The notes under the pieces are model-generated. The model did not search any database. It was given only the letters and a program-made list of their open reading frames with translations, and had not been told where the DNA came from. A program made the position numbers and the translations under genes. A stretch of 64,000 nt of DNA. Origin: Natronorubrum halalkaliphilum. Its GTDB lineage: Archaea > Halobacteriota > Halobacteria > Halobacteriales > Natrialbaceae. Where the stretch lies: NCBI RefSeq assembly GCF_009834785.1, contig NZ_WUYX01000004.1, forward strand, positions 1 to 64,000. Direction: 5' to 3'. Below, piece after piece: positions 17,554-26,828 of this stretch (position 1 is the stretch's first letter; every line of letters begins with the position of its first letter).

Positions 17554-18990
17554 TCAGAACGTGATCTGCCCCGCTTCGACGGCGAAATAGACGACGAAGT
17601 AGCCGATAAAGGAAAGCGCGAGTACCCACTGGCCGGGCGTCACGTCGCGGGTTTCGCCGATAGCGGCCTTGATGACCGGATAGCTGATGATCCCTGCAGC
17701 CAGCCCGTTCGCGATCGAGGCGGTCAGCGGCATGATCGTGATCGTCAGGCCGGCGGAGATGGCCCAGACGGGGTCCTGCCAGTCGATGTCGGCGACGCCC
17801 CGGAGCATGATAATCCCGACGACGACGAGCGCGATGTACGTCGCGTACTGGGGAATCGCTCGCATGAGCGGGACGAAGAACAAGGCGAGCAGGAAAAAGA
17901 CGCCGACGATGAGGGCGGCAAAGCCGGTTCGGCCGCCCTCCTCGATCCCCGTCGACGACTCGATGTACGTCGTCACCGTCGACGTCCCGATCATCGCACC
18001 GAAGGTCGTCCCGACCGCGTCAGCCATCAGCGGGCGCTCGATCTCGGGGAGGTCACCCTCCTCGTCGAGGAAGCCGCCGATCTGCGAGACGCCGATGAGC
18101 GTCCCTGCGGTATCGAAGAAGTCCACGAAGAAGAACGTGAAGACGACGAGCGCGAAGACGAGCGGATCGTCGGTCATCATCCCGAGGCCGTCGATGAAGC
18201 CCGAAATCAGCGGGGTGATATCGTACTCGACGGAGAGCAGCATGCTGACAAGACCGTCGTTCGTGACCTGTTCGTAGGCCGGTGCCGGCGCTAACGTGCC
18301 GGGCGAGACGACGTCGAGAACCGTCAGAAGCCAGCCCGCGATTGCCGTCGTCAGAATGCCGATGATGATCGAGCCACGGATGCCGCGAGCGTAGAGGAAA
18401 AAGGTCAATCCGAGTCCCGCGAGCGAGAGCGCCGCGACGGGGCTCTCGAGGACGTTTCCGAGCGTCAGCAGCGTCGCCTCGTAGCCGACGACGACCTGCA
18501 TCTCCTGGAGTCCCAGAAAGAGGAGGAAGACGCCGATACCGGCCCCGACGGCGAACTTGACGGGTTCGGGAAAGAGTTCGATGACGTACTTGCGGGCCCC
18601 GACGGCGGTCAGTGCGATGAAGATGATCCCCTCGACGAAGACGGCGGCGAGCGCGAGTTCCCACGGCACGCCGAGAATGATCACGACGGTAAAGGCGAAG
18701 AAAGCGTTGAGTCCCATCCCCGGAGCCAGGCCGAACGGTCGGTTCGCCCAGAACGCCATCACGCCGATCGCCAGGACGGAAGCGAGAATCGTCGCGATCG
18801 CGAGCACGTCCCGCGTCTGGGCGTCGGTGTAGCCGTCGATAGTGATGGCTTCGGCCAGAATCGCGGGGTTGACCACGATGATGTAGGCCATCGCCAGGAA
18901 CGTCGTCACCCCGGCGAGCGTTTCTGTTCGATAGTCGGTCTCGTGTTCGTCGAATCCGAAGTAGTCCGCTATTGTGTCGGAAGCCCCCAT
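17554..18990 (-). CDS. NCS2 family purine (adenine/guanine/hypoxanthine) permease
   Basis: 478 residues with about 12-14 membrane helices. It begins with a soluble lead (YFGFDEHETDYRTE), then TLAGVTTFLAMAYIIVVNPAILAEA, the AzgA/PbuG signature. Other hallmarks are APGMGLNAFFAFTVV, FFVDFFDTAGTLIGV (substrate-site Asp region) and the GTSTVTTYIESSTGIEEGGRTG segment. It would import purine bases by proton symport. Confidence 0.93.
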   Translation of the reverse strand: MGASDTIADYFGFDEHETDYRTETLAGVTTFLAMAYIIVVNPAILAEAITIDGYTDAQTRDVLAIATILASVLAIGVMAFWANRPFGLAPGMGLNAFFAFTVVIILGVPWELALAAVFVEGIIFIALTAVGARKYVIELFPEPVKFAVGAGIGVFLLFLGLQEMQVVVGYEATLLTLGNVLESPVAALSLAGLGLTFFLYARGIRGSIIIGILTTAIAGWLLTVLDVVSPGTLAPAPAYEQVTNDGLVSMLLSVEYDITPLISGFIDGLGMMTDDPLVFALVVFTFFFVDFFDTAGTLIGVSQIGGFLDEEGDLPEIERPLMADAVGTTFGAMIGTSTVTTYIESSTGIEEGGRTGFAALIVGVFFLLALFFVPLMRAIPQYATYIALVVVGIIMLRGVADIDWQDPVWAISAGLTITIMPLTASIANGLAAGIISYPVIKAAIGETRDVTPGQWVLALSFIGYFVVYFAVEAGQITF

Positions 18991-19016
18991 ATTGGACGTT
19001 CGAGCATAACCAGAGT

Positions 19017-19029
19017 GCTTAGTTAAATG
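19017..19029 (-). promoter_or_regulatory. TATA-like box of the NCS2 permease gene
   Basis: Minus-strand CATTTAACTAAGC, centred about 33 nt before the ATG at 18990. It is the only AT-rich patch in this gap. Confidence 0.5.
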
Positions 19030-19277
19030 TTCCCGTCCGAGTCCGTCCAGAGGTTAGGCACGTTCGTGTATAACAGTACAGCCCATCGTTTCTATCGACG
19101 ACGACTACAGTCAATCAAACCGTACCGGACGATGAATCGGCCCCTCGAGTTTTACCCGTATCGCGGAAAACACTCGAGTATGGGATTTGAGCCGGCTGTT
19201 CGGGACGACGCTGGACCGTCGAAGCCGACAGCGGACGGGACGTACCGACTCGCGAAGGTAGTTTCGGGTGGTTGTGC

Positions 19278-20597
19278 GTGATTGCGAACCGAGAACGGGT
19301 AGCGACGACCGGCGCACGCGACGTCGCACTCGCTTGCATCGAGGCGGGAATCGAGGCCGGCCAGCCGCGGCGCGTGGTCCGCGAGGCGGTCTCCCTCGAC
19401 GGGGACACCCTTCACGTCGCCGAAACGACAATCGACCTCTCGAAATACGACGAAGTCGCGGTCCTCGGCGGCGGAAACGCCGCCGCCCACGTCGCCGCGG
19501 CGCTCGAGTCCGTCCTCGGCGACCGGATCGACCGCGGCGTCGTCGTCACTGACGATCCCGTCGAAACCGAATGTGTCTCCGTACTCGAGGGCGATCACCC
19601 GGTTCCGAGCGAGCGCGGCGTCGAGAGCACCCGAGAACTGCTCGCGGCCGCCGATGCGGCGACCGACCGAACGCTCGTGCTGGCGGCGATTACGGGCGGC
19701 GGCAGCGCGCTCATGCCCGCACCCGCGGGCGACGTCTCGCTCGAGGCGCTCCAGCGAACCACGACCGCACTGCTCGAGAGCGGGGCCGACATCCACGAGA
19801 TCAACGCCGTCCGAAAGCACTGTTCGGCCCTGAAAGGCGGCCGGCTGGCCCGTCGTGCGACCCCGGCGACGGTCGTCTCGCTGGTCCTGAGCGACGTCGT
19901 CGGCAACGACCTGAGCGCCATCGCGAGCGGTCCCCTCGCAGCCGACGAGTCGACGTTCGCGGACGCGCTCGCGGTTCTCGAGCGCTACGCGGTCGCCGTT
20001 CCCGACGCCGTCCGGACCCACCTCGAGCGCGGTGCAGTCGGCGACCGTCCCGAAACGCCGGGGCCCGACGATCCCGTCTTCGAGAACATCTCGAATCACG
20101 TTATCGCGGACGGCACGACGGTGCTCGAGGCGGCTCGGGATGCAGCCGCGAAACGCGGGTACGATCCGCTCGTGCTCTCATCCCGCGTTCGTGGGGAGGC
20201 CCGCGAGGCGGCGATGACCCACGTCGCCATCGCGGAAGAGGTGCTGGCCACGGGAACGCCGGTCTCGCCGCCGGCCGTCCTCCTCTCGGGTGGCGAGACG
20301 ACCGTGACGGTCACCGGCGACGGCACCGGCGGGCCGAACCAGGAGTTCGCGACGAGCGCGGCCCTCGAGTTGGAACGCGGAATCACCGTCGCCGCCGTGG
20401 ACACGGACGGAATCGACGGCGCGACCGACGCGGCGGGTGCGATCGTCGATGAGGCGGCCGTCGAGGACGAGGCGACGGCCCGCGCGGCGCTCGAGGCGAA
20501 CGACGTGTACCCGTTCCTCGAGGACCGCGATTCGCTCGTGGTGACCGGTCCGTCGGGAACGAACCTGAACGATCTGCGGATTCTCGTCGTGGAATGA
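19278..20597 (+). CDS. Glycerate 2-kinase (MOFRL family)
   Basis: 439 residues. An N-terminal GckA/TtuD-type domain contains AVLGGGNAAAHVAAALE, GDHPVPSERGVEST (nucleotide-loop region), TGGGSALMPAP and INAVRKHCSALKGGRLA. The C-terminal MOFRL domain contains LLSGGETTVTVTGDGTGGPNQE and VDTDGIDGATDAAGA. It converts glycerate to 2-phosphoglycerate, feeding lower glycolysis in haloarchaea. No ATG is available; GTG 19278 is favoured over the TTG two codons upstream, so the exact N-terminus is uncertain. Confidence 0.92.
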   Translation: MIANRERVATTGARDVALACIEAGIEAGQPRRVVREAVSLDGDTLHVAETTIDLSKYDEVAVLGGGNAAAHVAAALESVLGDRIDRGVVVTDDPVETECVSVLEGDHPVPSERGVESTRELLAAADAATDRTLVLAAITGGGSALMPAPAGDVSLEALQRTTTALLESGADIHEINAVRKHCSALKGGRLARRATPATVVSLVLSDVVGNDLSAIASGPLAADESTFADALAVLERYAVAVPDAVRTHLERGAVGDRPETPGPDDPVFENISNHVIADGTTVLEAARDAAAKRGYDPLVLSSRVRGEAREAAMTHVAIAEEVLATGTPVSPPAVLLSGGETTVTVTGDGTGGPNQEFATSAALELERGITVAAVDTDGIDGATDAAGAIVDEAAVEDEATARAALEANDVYPFLEDRDSLVVTGPSGTNLNDLRILVVE

Positions 20598-20788
20598 GCG
20601 CCAGGTGCGGATCATCGGACGGAGTCACCGTTCGGCGATTGTGTGCTCTTCGACCAACTCGACGGCCGTTCCCGACGTGAGCAGCTCCGAGTTCGGCGAA
20701 TAGGCCTTCGGTTCGGGCCTCTTCGAAACAACCAGTTGACCGAGACATCGAGCCAACGTATTTCACCTCGGGCGTGCACAGTAGTACC

Positions 20789-21451
20789 ATGAGATTCGTC
20801 ATCGTGGGTTACGGACGCGTCGGCTCGCGGACAGCGCGTATTCTGACCGAAGAGGGACACGACGCTATCGTCGTCGATACCGACCTCGATCGGATCGAAC
20901 GGGCCGAGGGCGACGGTTTCGAGACGTTCCAGGGTGACGGGGCCGACGAGGACGTCCTGATGGACGCCGGGATCGACGACGCCGACGCCATCGGCGCGTT
21001 CACGCCCGACCTCAACGTCAACTTCGCGGCCTGCATGGTCGGCGATCACCACGGCTGCCGCACGGTCTTGCGAATCGACGAGGACTACCGCGAGGACATC
21101 TACGAGAAGTACGCTGCGGACGTCGACGAGATCGTCTACCCCGAACGGCTCGGTGCCGCGGGGGCCAAGACCGCCATGCTCGGCGGCGACTTCAACGTCG
21201 TCGCAGATCTCGCCACGAACTTGCAGCTGACCGTCCTCGAGATCAGGGACGGCTCGCCGGCCGTCGGCAAGCGAATGAGCGAACTCGAGTTGCCCGAGGG
21301 GGCGCGGATCTACGCGCACGGACGCGAGCGCGAGTCACTGACGATTCCGCTCCCGGGGACGGAACTCGCCGTCGGCGACGAGGTCGCGGTGATTACCGAG
21401 ACCGATCGGGCGGAAGAGGTCCGGTCGACGCTACTGCCGGCGAGCGCCTGA
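20789..21451 (+). CDS. trkA: TrkA-type K+ channel/transport regulatory protein (RCK_N + RCK_C)
   Basis: 220 residues. An RCK_N Rossmann domain (MRFVIVGYGRVGSRTARIL, then IVVDTDLDRIE with an acidic ligand for NAD) spans 1-125. An RCK_C domain (about 140-218) has the AVGKRMSELELPEGARI and PGTELAVGDEVAVIT pattern. Such proteins sit on the cytoplasmic face of K+ uptake systems and gate them by nucleotide. No membrane subunit is adjacent. Confidence 0.93.
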   Translation: MRFVIVGYGRVGSRTARILTEEGHDAIVVDTDLDRIERAEGDGFETFQGDGADEDVLMDAGIDDADAIGAFTPDLNVNFAACMVGDHHGCRTVLRIDEDYREDIYEKYAADVDEIVYPERLGAAGAKTAMLGGDFNVVADLATNLQLTVLEIRDGSPAVGKRMSELELPEGARIYAHGRERESLTIPLPGTELAVGDEVAVITETDRAEEVRSTLLPASA

Positions 21452-21721
21452 TCGGTCGTCGGAATGGTGTACTGTTTTCGAAATTGCGAGTGCGGCGAGC
21501 GGCGAGCGCGGACGGACGCCTCGTGTGGCACACGGATCGTCCGAAAGCGCGAGCGAAGTGAAACGCAAAAACGGAAGGGAGCGGGAGTGAGAGGTGTGCT
21601 GGCGCGCGGGTGGGGTGGAGTGGGATGGGGAATGCCTCTGACAGTGCGCGCCGATTGAATCAAAGGTCGTTCGGACAAATAAAACCGCGTCAGACATTCG
21701 GCTGACGCGAACACAATCGGG
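21452..21721. repeat. Purine-rich quasi-repetitive intergenic stretch
   Basis: Between trkA and the methylase gene the plus strand is strongly purine-biased: GCGAGTGCGGCGAGCGGCGAG, AGGGAGCGGGAGTGAGAGG, GTGGGGTGGAGTGGGATGGGG. It encodes nothing convincing and looks like degenerate expansion of short GA/GC motifs. Similar runs occur near 22866, 43191, 43981 and 50485. Confidence 0.5.
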
Positions 21722-22792
21722 TTACTCGTCGGCCTCGGGGCGAAAGACCAGTACGTTCTGGTGGACCATCGACGGCACGAACGAGAACGGATAGCCGTAG
21801 ACGTGCAGGTCCTTCGTGGGATCGTACCAGATCAGGTTCGCCGCGAGCGTCACCGGCGCGGTCGATTCGATCGCTCGAGCGAGATCGGCCGAGAGGAACT
21901 CGTAGGACTGCTCGCGGTACATATCGCCGATGAAGACGACGAGATGGCCGTCGGGCGCGACCGCGTCGGTGAATCGGCCGAACTTTGCGGCCATGTCGGC
22001 CAGCCACTCGGCTTTGGTCTGCGTTTCTGCGTCGGCGTCGTCGCCACCGTCGCTTGCGGACGCCGTATCGCCGGCCGATTCGTCGGCGTCGTCCCCCTCG
22101 AACGATCCGAGTTTGCTCTCCCGCGTCGCACGTTCGTTTCGGGTCTGCTCGAGTTCGTCCATGTTCCAGTAGGGAACGTCCGTCAGCAGGAGGTCGACCG
22201 AGCCCTCGGGGACGTCCGCGATCAACTCGGCGCAGTCGCCGTGGCGGATGTCCTGTTCGGCAAGCGGTGGATCGCCGCGGGCGCGACGGGCGTCGTTCTC
22301 GCGCTCGAGAACGGTCTCGTAGATTTCGATCCAGCGTCGGGTCTGCTCGAACCCGATCGCCTCGCGCAGTCCCGTCCCTTCGTGCTCGCAGAAACTCGCC
22401 CCGAGCAGCGTCCCGCCGACGCCGGCGAACGGATCGAGGACGGTGTCGCCGGCCTTGCTGAACCGGCCGATCAGCTCGGCACAGAGCCGCGGCGGCTTCT
22501 GTCCGCCGTGTTCGCTGCGCAGGTCGTGTTGAACGTCGGGCGGATAACGCTCCGCGATCACCGATTTCGTGGCGTACTTCCACTCCTTGCCCGTGAGGTC
22601 GTTGACCCGGTTTCGCTCGTCGTAGACGCCCCGACCCTCGAGATAGCGCTGGTGGTCGGCCAATTCGTCCGTGTCGATCACCTCGCCGTCCTCGACCGGG
22701 AGCGACTCGTCGCGAGCGCGCTCGGCGTCGAATTCACCGTCATCGTCCGTGAACAGCCGACTCTGACGATGCCGGTCCCCGTCGTCTGGCAT
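21722..22792 (-). CDS. Orphan DNA methyltransferase (N4-cytosine/N6-adenine type)
   Basis: 356 residues. Motif I is VLDPFAGVGGTLLG (118-131); the catalytic motif is TDVPYW (204-209), a DPPY variant with Val in place of the first Pro. A charged low-complexity insert (EGDDADESAGDTASASDGGD) follows the catalytic motif. The C-terminal segment VVFIGDMYREQSYEFLSADL through HQNVLVFRPE completes the Rossmann fold. ATG 22792 is chosen; upstream codons are Arg-rich. No restriction endonuclease is nearby. It could instead modify RNA: similar architectures occur in tRNA guanosine methylases, so the substrate is open. Confidence 0.8.
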   Translation of the reverse strand: MPDDGDRHRQSRLFTDDDGEFDAERARDESLPVEDGEVIDTDELADHQRYLEGRGVYDERNRVNDLTGKEWKYATKSVIAERYPPDVQHDLRSEHGGQKPPRLCAELIGRFSKAGDTVLDPFAGVGGTLLGASFCEHEGTGLREAIGFEQTRRWIEIYETVLERENDARRARGDPPLAEQDIRHGDCAELIADVPEGSVDLLLTDVPYWNMDELEQTRNERATRESKLGSFEGDDADESAGDTASASDGGDDADAETQTKAEWLADMAAKFGRFTDAVAPDGHLVVFIGDMYREQSYEFLSADLARAIESTAPVTLAANLIWYDPTKDLHVYGYPFSFVPSMVHQNVLVFRPEADE

Positions 22793-22865
22793 ATACCTCG
22801 AGTGGTTCTTGCGGGTTCTTAAAGCCGTGTTTCTCGGCGACGGGTCTCGACAGCGGATAGTGTCC

Positions 22866-22945
22866 AAACGAACGCGTACGAGGAACGAACGACAAAGCAG
22901 GAGAACCGAGCACCGAGAAACGAACAACGAGCGACGGCAACCGCT
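22866..22945. repeat. Quasi-repeat of GAACGA/CGAG motifs
   Basis: Intergenic run such as CGAGGAACGAACGACAAAGC and GAGCACCGAGAAACGAACAA, built from loosely repeated GAACGA, CGAG and ACCGAG units. No coding potential. It resembles the run at 43191-43233 (GAACAAGGCACCACGAACAA). Confidence 0.5.
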
Positions 22946-23002
22946 CCGTCGCCGCTCGAGCCGCCCGGACCCTTTTGTCGATTCCCGGAGACGCACGAAC
23001 GG

Positions 23003-24090
23003 ATGGCAGTTGTCGGCAACGTCGTACTGATCGGTGGCAGCGTTATCGCCCTCTGGGTCGGGGCTCGGTGGCTCGTAGGCGGTGCCTCGAGACTCGCAGG
23101 TGCGGCCGGCGTCTCCCCGCTCGTCGTCGGACTCACCGTCGTCGCCTTCGGGACGTCCGCTCCGGAACTCGCCGTCTCGACGACCGCCGCACTCGGGGGG
23201 AGGGAGACGTTTCGGTCGGCAACGTCGTCGGCTCGAACGTCTTCAATCTCGGCGTGATCCTCGGCATCGTCGCCGTTCTGGCACCGTTTCGCGTGACGAC
23301 GACGCTACTGCATCGTGATGCCCTCGCGATGGCCGGCGCGACGGCGATCGCGGCGGTCGTCCTCGCGAATCAGGTCGTATCGCGGCTCGAGGGTGCGCTG
23401 CTCGTCGGACTGTTGCTCGGCTATTTCGCCGCGATCGGGTTGGCGGTCCGCCGCTCGTTGGCCGGCGACGGATCGGGTGATGACGACGGCACTGGCACCG
23501 GTTCCGACTCCGTCTCCGATTCAGCCGCCGAAACGAGCCCTGGCCCGACTGTCGAGACCGGTGAGTCGGCATCCGACCTCGATGATGACGCGACACGGAC
23601 GGTCGATGCACCGGTTGCTGTCGATCCACGCGTCAATTTCGCTCGCGAGAGCGTCCGCCTCCTCGCAGGCCTCGCCCTCGTCGTCGTCGGTGGACGGCTG
23701 CTCGTCGACGCGGCGACGGCAGTCGCCCTTTCGCTCGGCGTCTCGCCGTGGCTCGTCGGTGTAACGATCGTCGCCGCCGGGACCTCACTGCCGGAACTCG
23801 TCACCGCGGTCGTCGCGGCCCGACGAGGTGACGTCACTATCGCAGCCGGCAACGTCGTCGGCTCGAACGTCTTCAATCTCCTCGGCGTACTCGGACTCGC
23901 CGCGGTCGTGTCTCCGCTGGCCGTCGACCCCGCCGTTCTCCCCGGTATCGGCTGGCTGCTCGCACTGACCGTCATCGCGACGGCGCTCATCGCAACCGGG
24001 AGACGCGTAACCCGACTCGAGGGGGCCGTCCTCGTCGCGATCGGCGCGGGGTACTGGCTCGCGAGTGCAGTCGGGTATAGTAGCTACTGA
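23003..24090 (+). pseudogene. Na+/Ca2+ exchanger family protein, frameshifted
   Basis: The first alpha-repeat reads MAVVGNVVLIGGSVIALWVGARW through SPLVVGLTVVAFGTSAPELA in one frame. After the run CTCGGGGGGAGGG near 23206 the protein continues in the next frame as GEGDVSVGNVVGSNVFNLG through the second alpha-repeat (VGVTIVAAGTSLPELVTAV, AAGNVVGSNVFNLLG). Adding one G to the six-G run restores a normal CaxA/YrbG-type protein of about 363 residues. Both GTS(A/L)PEL and GNVVGSN motif pairs are intact. An acidic Ser/Thr-rich loop of about 55 residues separates the halves. The break may be a sequencing error. Confidence 0.85.
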
Positions 24091-24285
24091 AGGTCAATGC
24101 ACACCTGATCCCACGACGGGAGCGCGGTTCGAAGCCCGAAGGGTGAAAACTGCGGACAGTGCGATCAGTGTGTAACTAGTTTCAGTTGTTGCTATCGGAA
24201 CCACCACCGTGTGCCGACGCGTCGCTGCCCCGGTAACACGCGTGTCAGCGAGGTCCTTTGTACCCTCCAGCCCGTATATCCGCGT

Positions 24286-25356
24286 ATGAATATGCTTATC
24301 GACGGCGAGTGGCACACGGACGCCGGTGAGTACACCGACGACGACGGTTCCTTCGAACGCCAGGAAACGTCGTTTCGGGACCGTGTTCGGGACGACCCCG
24401 ACGCGGAGTTCCAGCCCGAAGCGGGACGCTACCACCTCTACGTCTCCTACGCCTGTCCGTGGGCGCACCGAACGCTCGTAATTCGCGCGCTCAAGGGTCT
24501 CGAAGACGCCATTTCGGTCTCGGTAGTCGACCCCTATCGCGACGAAGACGGCTGGCAGTTTACGCCCGAAAAGGAGGGGTGTACCCGCGACCCGGTCCTC
24601 GACGCCGACTATCTCCGGGAGCTGTATGTCGAGGCCGATCCGAACACGACGGGCCGCGTGACGGTGCCGGTCCTCTGGGACACCGAGACCGGGACGATCG
24701 TCAACAACGAGTCGAAGGAAATCATGCGGATGCTCGACACCGAGTTCGACGACATCGCCGCCAACGACGTGGACTGCTACCCGGAGGGGTATCAGGACGA
24801 GGTCGACCGGATCCTAGACGATATCTACGATCCGATCAACAACGGCGTCTACCGGGCCGGGTTCGCCACGAAGCAAGGTCCCTACGACGAAGCCGTCGAA
24901 GACCTCTTCGCGGCGCTCGAACACTGGGACGAGGTGCTGGAAGAGCAGCGCTATCTCGCCGGCGACCGGCTCACGGAAGCCGACATCGCGATGTTCACGA
25001 CGCTGGTTCGGTTCGACAACGTCTATCATACCCACTTCATGTGCAACGTGCAGTACATCCGCGAGTTCGACAATCTCTGGCCGTATCTACGCGATCTGTA
25101 CCAGACTGGCACCGCCGACCGACGGGAGGGGACGCCGAACGACCGAGCGGAGAGTGAAACCAGCCGTGACTCCGGCGTCGCCGGAACGGTCAACATGGAC
25201 CACATCAAGGAGCACTACTATACGACCCATCCCGACGTGAATCCGCATCGGATCATCGCCCAGGGCCCCGACCTCGCGTTCGACGCCCCTCACGACCGCG
25301 ACGAGTTACCGGGCGGCCCGCCGTCGGCACTGACTGCGACGAGTGCGGACGACTGA
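24286..25356 (+). CDS. Glutathionyl-hydroquinone reductase (xi-class GST)
   Basis: 356 residues. Catalytic motif YACPWAHRTL with Cys57; VSVVDPYRDEDGWQF and TVPVLWDTETGTIVNNES match the thioredoxin-like domain. A helical C-terminal domain contains YLAGDRLTEADIAMFTTLVRFD and the family-typical HFMCNVQYIREFDNLWPYLRDLYQ. Family members remove thiol adducts from quinones using a low-molecular-weight thiol; in haloarchaea that thiol is probably gamma-glutamylcysteine (inference). An insert near 290-315 (DRREGTPNDRAESETS) is Natrialbales-like low-complexity. Confidence 0.93.
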   Translation: MNMLIDGEWHTDAGEYTDDDGSFERQETSFRDRVRDDPDAEFQPEAGRYHLYVSYACPWAHRTLVIRALKGLEDAISVSVVDPYRDEDGWQFTPEKEGCTRDPVLDADYLRELYVEADPNTTGRVTVPVLWDTETGTIVNNESKEIMRMLDTEFDDIAANDVDCYPEGYQDEVDRILDDIYDPINNGVYRAGFATKQGPYDEAVEDLFAALEHWDEVLEEQRYLAGDRLTEADIAMFTTLVRFDNVYHTHFMCNVQYIREFDNLWPYLRDLYQTGTADRREGTPNDRAESETSRDSGVAGTVNMDHIKEHYYTTHPDVNPHRIIAQGPDLAFDAPHDRDELPGGPPSALTATSADD

Positions 25357-25375
25357 CGATCGAAAAACGAGTCGC

Positions 25376-25597
25376 TCAGGATCCGTTTCGCGGTTTCCCC
25401 GACTGTTTGCGCCACGATTCGAAGCTGTGCTCGACCTTCTCGCCCGCGAAAAACGCCCGCCAGATGATGTATGCGGGAACGAGTACCGGCAACAACGGGA
25501 GGGCCAGAACCACGAGGATGGCCGCCATGATATACCCGAACGCGGACATCTGGAAGTTTGGCCCGTAGCCCGTCGATTCGGCTACCTTTGTGGACAT
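25376..25597 (-). CDS. Small membrane protein
   Basis: 73 residues. A polar N-terminus (MSTKVAESTGYGPNFQ), one long or two short membrane helices (FGYIMAAILVVLALPLLPVLVPAYIIWRAFFAG), and a basic/polar tail. Codon use and position support a real gene. Function unknown. Confidence 0.75.
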   Translation of the reverse strand: MSTKVAESTGYGPNFQMSAFGYIMAAILVVLALPLLPVLVPAYIIWRAFFAGEKVEHSFESWRKQSGKPRNGS

Positions 25598-25688
25598 ATG
25601 TCTCGATACGTACCTGTCGCTATTCGGTCTTACGGTCCCGTGATCGACTGCCCGTGGACGGGGCCGGACGCTTGCGACGCCTGTCCAC

Positions 25689-26462
25689 TCATGAGCCTAA
25701 CACGTCTTCCGAGTCGTCCTGTGGCCGGTACCCCAATTCGAGCATCGTTTCCGACAACGAGAGGAATCGTTCGGAGTTGTCCGAGATACCGTGGGCCGTC
25801 ATCGGTGCTGACTCGAGACTCGCCGTCGCTGCGGCCTCGATCACCCGTCGGCAGTCCCCGGGGCTGAGCCACATCGCACGGGCGTAACGCTCGCCCGAAG
25901 CGTCGCGATTCGCGACTTCCTGCTCGAGTTCGTCTTCCGAAAGTAACCAGCCGATCCGCAGGTTCACCACGTCCATTCCGTGGCGCTTCGCGTAGTAGTG
26001 GCCCATTGCCTCGCCGAAGACCTTGGTGACGCCGTAGTAGGTATCCGGATCCATCCCGTCGTCCGGTCGGACGATATCCGGTTTCCCAATCGTCGACTCC
26101 GGTCGGATCGGCGAGACCGCGTTCGACATGTTGACCGCGTGGTTCGAACTCGAGAAGACGACTCGCTCGAGGTTGTTCTCGGCGGCCGCCGCGTAGGCGT
26201 TGTAGAGGCCGTCGACGTTCGGTCCCGACACGGCGTCCCACTCGGCCCGCGGATCGGGGTTCGCCGCGAGGTGTATCAGTACGTCCTGTCCCTCCAGAAC
26301 GTCGACGAACTCGTCTCGGTCGGCGATATCGATCGGCTGCGTGTCCAGGTCTTCGGTCTCGCTGTGGGAAAAGAGCGTGAGATCCGCATCGGCGTCCGAA
26401 AACGCTTCGATAGCCTCTCTCCCGACCCGTCCGGATGCGCCGGTGATGGCGATGTTCGTCAT
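25689..26462 (-). CDS. NAD-dependent epimerase/dehydrogenase (extended SDR)
   Basis: 257 residues. N-terminal NAD motif ITGASGRVGREA; IHLAANPDP; catalytic Ser in VFSSSNHAVNM; YYGVTKVFGEAMG is the YxxxK active site. Size and layout match the uronate dehydrogenase / NAD-dependent glucose-6-phosphate dehydrogenase branch of haloarchaeal sugar SDRs, but the substrate cannot be fixed from sequence alone. ATG 26462 begins at the Rossmann motif. Confidence 0.88.
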   Translation of the reverse strand: MTNIAITGASGRVGREAIEAFSDADADLTLFSHSETEDLDTQPIDIADRDEFVDVLEGQDVLIHLAANPDPRAEWDAVSGPNVDGLYNAYAAAAENNLERVVFSSSNHAVNMSNAVSPIRPESTIGKPDIVRPDDGMDPDTYYGVTKVFGEAMGHYYAKRHGMDVVNLRIGWLLSEDELEQEVANRDASGERYARAMWLSPGDCRRVIEAAATASLESAPMTAHGISDNSERFLSLSETMLELGYRPQDDSEDVLGS

Positions 26463-26828
26463 ACGCGTTGGACACCACAACGCGGGAAATAGGTCGGGCC
26501 AGCGCGTTCCGGCTACGGTGACGACCGGACCTGTTTACGAACCGATCACACAGCGTCGCTCGCGGGTCGTCAGCGTTCGCAGTCCACGGTTCTCACCGTT
26601 CGAACTCCGAATCGCACAGTCGTCCCGCGATCGGGTGGCCACTCGTTTCAGGTGGCTACGATAGTCGCCGTTTGTTACAACGGCGCCGACGAGACCAGCA
26701 AGAAACGTCGCAACCAGCGACAACATCCTGGCTCCGCTAGGCACCGTCCGCGCTGTCCCGGACCTCGCTTCGATTCTCGGACTTCGGTCAGGAGTCCGTG
26801 CCCGGGGCCGGGACCGAGCTCGGGACTG
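26463..26828. other. Intergenic region without a convincing gene
   Basis: 366 bp. The only candidate is a minus-strand frame at 26535-26744 with a possible membrane helix (MLSLVATFLAGLVGAVVTNG) followed by an Arg-rich tail. It has no clear promoter and the tail looks non-coding, so I do not call it. Confidence 0.5.

Noticed and set aside
26535-26744. 69-codon minus-strand frame with a possible membrane helix
   Set aside because: Only the first 20 residues look protein-like; the Arg-rich remainder resembles non-coding DNA.
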